Of a stretch of 64,000 nucleotides of DNA, positions 62,701-64,000 are shown piece by piece. The translations under genes and the position numbers were made by a program. The stretch comes from Bacteroidota bacterium. GTDB lineage: Bacteria > Bacteroidota > Bacteroidia > AKYH767-A > 2013-40CM-41-45. Each line of letters opens with the position of its first letter. Within the stretch, counting starts at the first letter, position 1. The stretch lies in assembly GCA_016713765.1 (NCBI GenBank), contig JADJON010000003.1:1054001-1118000 (forward strand). Reading direction: 5' to 3'. The notes beneath the pieces were generated by a model that was not told where the DNA came from, searched no databases, and worked only from the letters and a program-made list of their open reading frames with translations.

Positions 62701-63247
62701 CCAATTGATTCCAACTGTCGGTTTGAGGGTCGTATTCCCAAAATTGTGATGAGGCTGAAGATGATCCGCAGGAGGCATAACCAAAAACGACGTAACCTTT
62801 TCCGTTATAAGTGAATGCCGCATATTGGTTCCAGTTGTTGCCGGGAAAATCAGTTCGCTGCAGCCAGCTATCGGTCGCCGGATCATACTGCCAAAGGTCC
62901 CGGTAACAATTGGCGCCCTGGTTGCCACAGCCTAAATAGATTTTCCCATTGATCGACCAGGTGAATGCTTCCCGACGGGACGGCCCTGGGAATGTATCTT
63001 TCTGGGTCCATTGCGATGTCAACTCATCGTACTCCCACACGTCGTTTATGTAAAAGCCTCCGGCGATGAAACCGCAGAAAAGGTATCCTTTGTAACCCGA
63101 CGTTTCAGCCATACACCTGGTCCTCGGCGAACCAGGGAAATCGGAGGACTGAACGCAGAAACCTTGTGAAAATGACCTTTCCGGGACTACCGCAAACAAC
63201 AACAGGAAAGCAAGGAAATATCCGTGGGAACGGCGTAGGAAATGCAT
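59702..63247 (-). CDS. Kelch-type T9SS secreted protein
   Basis: Predicted 1181 residues. A signal peptide (MHFLRRSHGYFLAFLLLFAV, cut near SFSQ) precedes many kelch-like units, each with a WxYDPxTDSWxxxxDFPG pattern: VWEYDELTSQWTQKDTFPGP, LWQYDPATDSWLQRTDFPGN, FWEYDPQTDSWNQLADVPFV. The units group into three or four beta-propellers separated by Ig/PKD-like parts near 350-420 and 740-840. The C-terminal 75 residues are a type A sorting domain (LEVQPNPAHERVLVTL, VQPGVYTLSF). It is likely an exposed binding protein. I use the ATG at 63247; the longer frame to 63334 enters repeats. G/C homopolymers lie at both gene boundaries. Confidence 0.85.
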   Translation of the reverse strand: MHFLRRSHGYFLAFLLLFAVVPERSFSQGFCVQSSDFPGSPRTRCMAETSGYKGYLFCGFIAGGFYINDVWEYDELTSQWTQKDTFPGPSRREAFTWSINGKIYLGCGNQGANCYRDLWQYDPATDSWLQRTDFPGNNWNQYAAFTYNGKGYVVFGYASCGSSSASSQFWEYDPQTDSWNQLADVPFVSIVSRGAVLGNKVYFLDTSGAWTYSYDFSSQTWSNSWPNAAGSGTGAPVFSTTIQGVVHCFTENFVKYAHFPSSSWLRGTNLHNNLFHSETAFMAFADSVKIIGGGTGLSAFTQDVWTYYPGCASTITAAITAPDTSFVGARNPLLNSSSIAPTTSQFLYHWRVDTADWGWFSGDTAVVAFRYGTVPVSMVATNGYCYDSIATGVHIAQGMWSGKTTLPLEAKGRNFAVGAGNAGVAYFGLGNDEDNNLLRDFWRYDCNSQRLERLPDFPFSPVRYGKFIFAAGHYFLLGGDTNVAPWKTNLFYEFIPATGGWNRLPDFPGPARAFAAASVINDQVYLCFGGAAELYRYDIPSSTWTALASHPTLTFADAMVDFQGDLYSIQVSGTGSIWKYDVSLDSWGLLTSNFTPDNRAGAVIFLDGSKIWVVNGKVSGTSPLSYLNTGYYFDLLTGLRSPAASLFSSTGTTNTTAFATGMKIDGRFYYCFGQFLSSKSTAICRYEQLACTTLPYYVPVEIDEAGIGVPHVFSNYSFLQLPEDSSQLSLLVDGQSVTPVNGFETTLEHTFRQCGEHQLRFIVTGSGCADTTTYYQTAHPIYNVESRAEMPLGQYNIRHTMNAFSIGNTGYMGMGNKYVDILVEAYKDWYAYDPASDTWSVRASLPAADDRTGSACFANNNYGYISSGNKGCFGSMSCYFNETWKYDPALDVWTQQSPIPGIGRYELCATVLGDTAYAGLGYYPFNNPGQIDKYSFSSDTWTSSGWPYGKSGSATPIAFTWNGKVYAGYNVLMDGGPYPGLYAYDPATGEWSDELLEWDGLRGEPFAAVVGNDAFLFREYIRKIDLQRMKVIPLQTLVMPGDTSVDFSAGFTINNQVFFSTLTYDQGPRFGNHFYRYDIGQPVCDLDSLIMGTPVVVAKQTHSLEVQPNPAHERVLVTLSKDRNRSGLLELVDLQGRTLRSNRVQGINIAMQLAGVQPGVYTLSFTEDQTAVRSVAKLVVE

Positions 63248-63269
63248 ATGGTAAGGATTTGATCTAAAC

Positions 63270-63277
63270 CAAATGTA
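63270..63277 (-). promoter_or_regulatory. -7 box of the kelch-type gene
   Basis: TACATTTG on the minus strand, an exact TAnnTTTG, 22 bp upstream of the ATG. No clear -33. Confidence 0.5.
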
Positions 63278-63315
63278 GGTATTCCTGTTGAAGTATCTCC
63301 ATGTCAGGAAGTGCG

Positions 63316-63476
63316 AGGAACCATCACTGCTCACTCTCCCTGTTTCTTAGTCTCACACTGGGGGGGGGGGACGAGGGACGTGGGACGAAGACCACTCACT
63401 GCTCACTCACCCTGTTTCTCACCCTCACACTACTTCAAGAGGGGCGAGGGACGAGGCGCGAGGTGCGATTGACACA
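63316..63476. repeat. Diverged 73-bp repeat units upstream of the kelch gene
   Basis: Two diverged units, in the same orientation as those at 59097-59634, contain CACTGCTCACTCTCCCTGTT and GACGAGGGACGTGGGACG. The first unit carries G11 at 63360-63370. Confidence 0.85.
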
Positions 63477-63504
63477 ACCAACAAACAAGTCAAAGAATGC
63501 AACA

Positions 63505-63577
63505 TGTCCACTGCCTACCGCTGTCCGCCTACCCCTACCAGCCCACTGTTCACTGTTTACTGTTCACTGTTCACTAC
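63505..63577. repeat. CTGCCTACCGC and ACTGTTCACTG words
   Basis: CACTGCCTACCGCTGTCCGC at 63509-63528 echoes the words at 4335-4400 and 59668-59690. CACTGTTCACTGTTTACTGT at 63543-63577 echoes 45812-45893. The tract ends just before the stop of the M24 gene. Confidence 0.75.
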
Positions 63578-63580
63578 GAA

Positions 63581-64000
63581 TCAAGCCATCACCTTCCGAC
63601 TCGCCATCAACGCCTCGATCTCCTCGATCTCGATCGGAATGGCGGCCATCAGGTCGACGGGGCCTTTGGCGGTGATGAGGATGTCGTTCTCGATGCGGAT
63701 GCCGAGTCCTTCTTCCGGGATGTAGATGCCGGGCTCGCAGGTGAAGACCATGCCGGCAGCCATCGGTTCGTAACGGTTGCCGATGTCGTGCACGTCCAGT
63801 CCGAGGAAGTGCGAGGTGCCGTGCATGAAGTACTTCTTGTACAGCGGCTGCTTCGGGTCCTGGCGCTTCACCTCCTCGGCTTTCAGCAGTCCGAGTTTGA
63901 TCAGCTCGTCTTCCATCACCCGACCCACTTCTTCGTGGTAGCGTGGGATCGTATTGCCGGGTACCAGCATCTTCATGGCCGCGCGCATCACGCGCAGGAC
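63581..64000 (-). CDS. M24-family aminopeptidase P (C-terminal part)
   Basis: The right edge of the window cuts this gene; only the last 139 residues are visible. Metal-site motifs of pita-bread peptidases are clear: FMHGTSHFLGLDVHDIG (His ligands), TCEPGIYIPEEGLGIRIEND (two Glu ligands). It resembles Xaa-Pro aminopeptidase, which removes N-terminal residues before proline. The start is outside the window. The reading frame runs to base 64000 without a stop. Confidence 0.9.
   Translation of the reverse strand, partial: VLRVMRAAMKMLVPGNTIPRYHEEVGRVMEDELIKLGLLKAEEVKRQDPKQPLYKKYFMHGTSHFLGLDVHDIGNRYEPMAAGMVFTCEPGIYIPEEGLGIRIENDILITAKGPVDLMAAIPIEIEEIEALMASRKVMA

Noticed and set aside
1..64000. 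tRNA, rRNA or tmRNA genes
   Set aside because: No cloverleaf, CCA-type end or rRNA core was recognised on either strand by eye.

Overview
The window is a chromosomal piece of a Bacteroidota (Bacteroidetes) bacterium, about 55% G+C by eye. The evidence is: several secreted proteins with type IX secretion (T9SS) C-terminal sorting domains or SprB-like/Ig-like surface modules; a complete SUF operon with a DUF2480 gene; an IPExxxVDY-family gene beside rnc and pyk; DUF4292 and TPR lipoproteins; -7 boxes of the form TAnnTTTG; and almost no Shine-Dalgarno sequences. I cannot name a genus. No rRNA, tRNA or CRISPR array was seen.

Layout. 1-700: broken IS630-family transposase running off the left edge. 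791-2166 (-): DsrE-like protein and a PCMD-like T9SS protein. 2426-4048 (-): MltD-type lytic transglycosylase. 4601-5180 (+): two overlapping unknown genes, convergent with tatA. 5496-13170 (-): envelope cluster read flippase, dUTPase, sugar-nucleotidyltransferase, TPR lipoprotein, DUF4292 lipoprotein, EnvC-like murein hydrolase activator. 13437-17151: acylphosphatase, an IgGFc-binding-like secreted protein, a small lipoprotein and a two-domain aspartic protease. 17184-21912 (-): enoyl-CoA hydratase, free-standing B12-binding domain and a very large orphan histidine kinase. 21989-24880: MBOAT O-acyltransferase with an SGNH-like partner, then purN overlapping it tail to tail. 24969-27214 (+): PhoU-like DUF47 protein and Pit phosphate transporter. 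27595-32918 (+): acpP, fabF, rnc, IPExxxVDY gene, pyk, M42 peptidase. 33009-42333 (+): two PAS-LuxR regulators, a small unknown protein and a 2119-residue modular surface protein. 42404-45038 (-): lysA then lutB. 45111-52469 (-): SUF operon (sufA-like, sufB, [four-helix-bundle gene], sufC, sufD, sufS, sufE, sufT-like, DUF2480). 52845-63247: glycine-rich T9SS protein, small tail-like protein, thiL, secreted M23 peptidase, DinB-like protein and a 1181-residue kelch-type T9SS protein bracketed by 73-bp repeats. 63581-64000 (-): C-terminal part of an M24 aminopeptidase, cut by the right edge.

How it fits together. Most genes are housekeeping or envelope functions: peptidoglycan remodelling (MltD, EnvC-like, M23), glycan assembly and decoration (flippase, nucleotidyltransferase, MBOAT/SGNH), Fe-S assembly, fatty acid synthesis, phosphate uptake, and a set of large exported proteins.

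The most unusual feature is the intergenic DNA. Many gaps hold tracts of imperfect 6-10 bp 'words' (GGGTTTC, AACGTT, TAGTTACTAG, TTTCAAC, ACTGTTC, GGGACGAGG), some as inverted pairs and some as a 73-bp tandem array. One tract sits with a four-helix-bundle gene between sufB and sufC, and the 73-bp repeats plus G homopolymers flank the kelch-type gene. These are the best candidates here for something undescribed. All functional calls come from reading the sequence; no database search was run.
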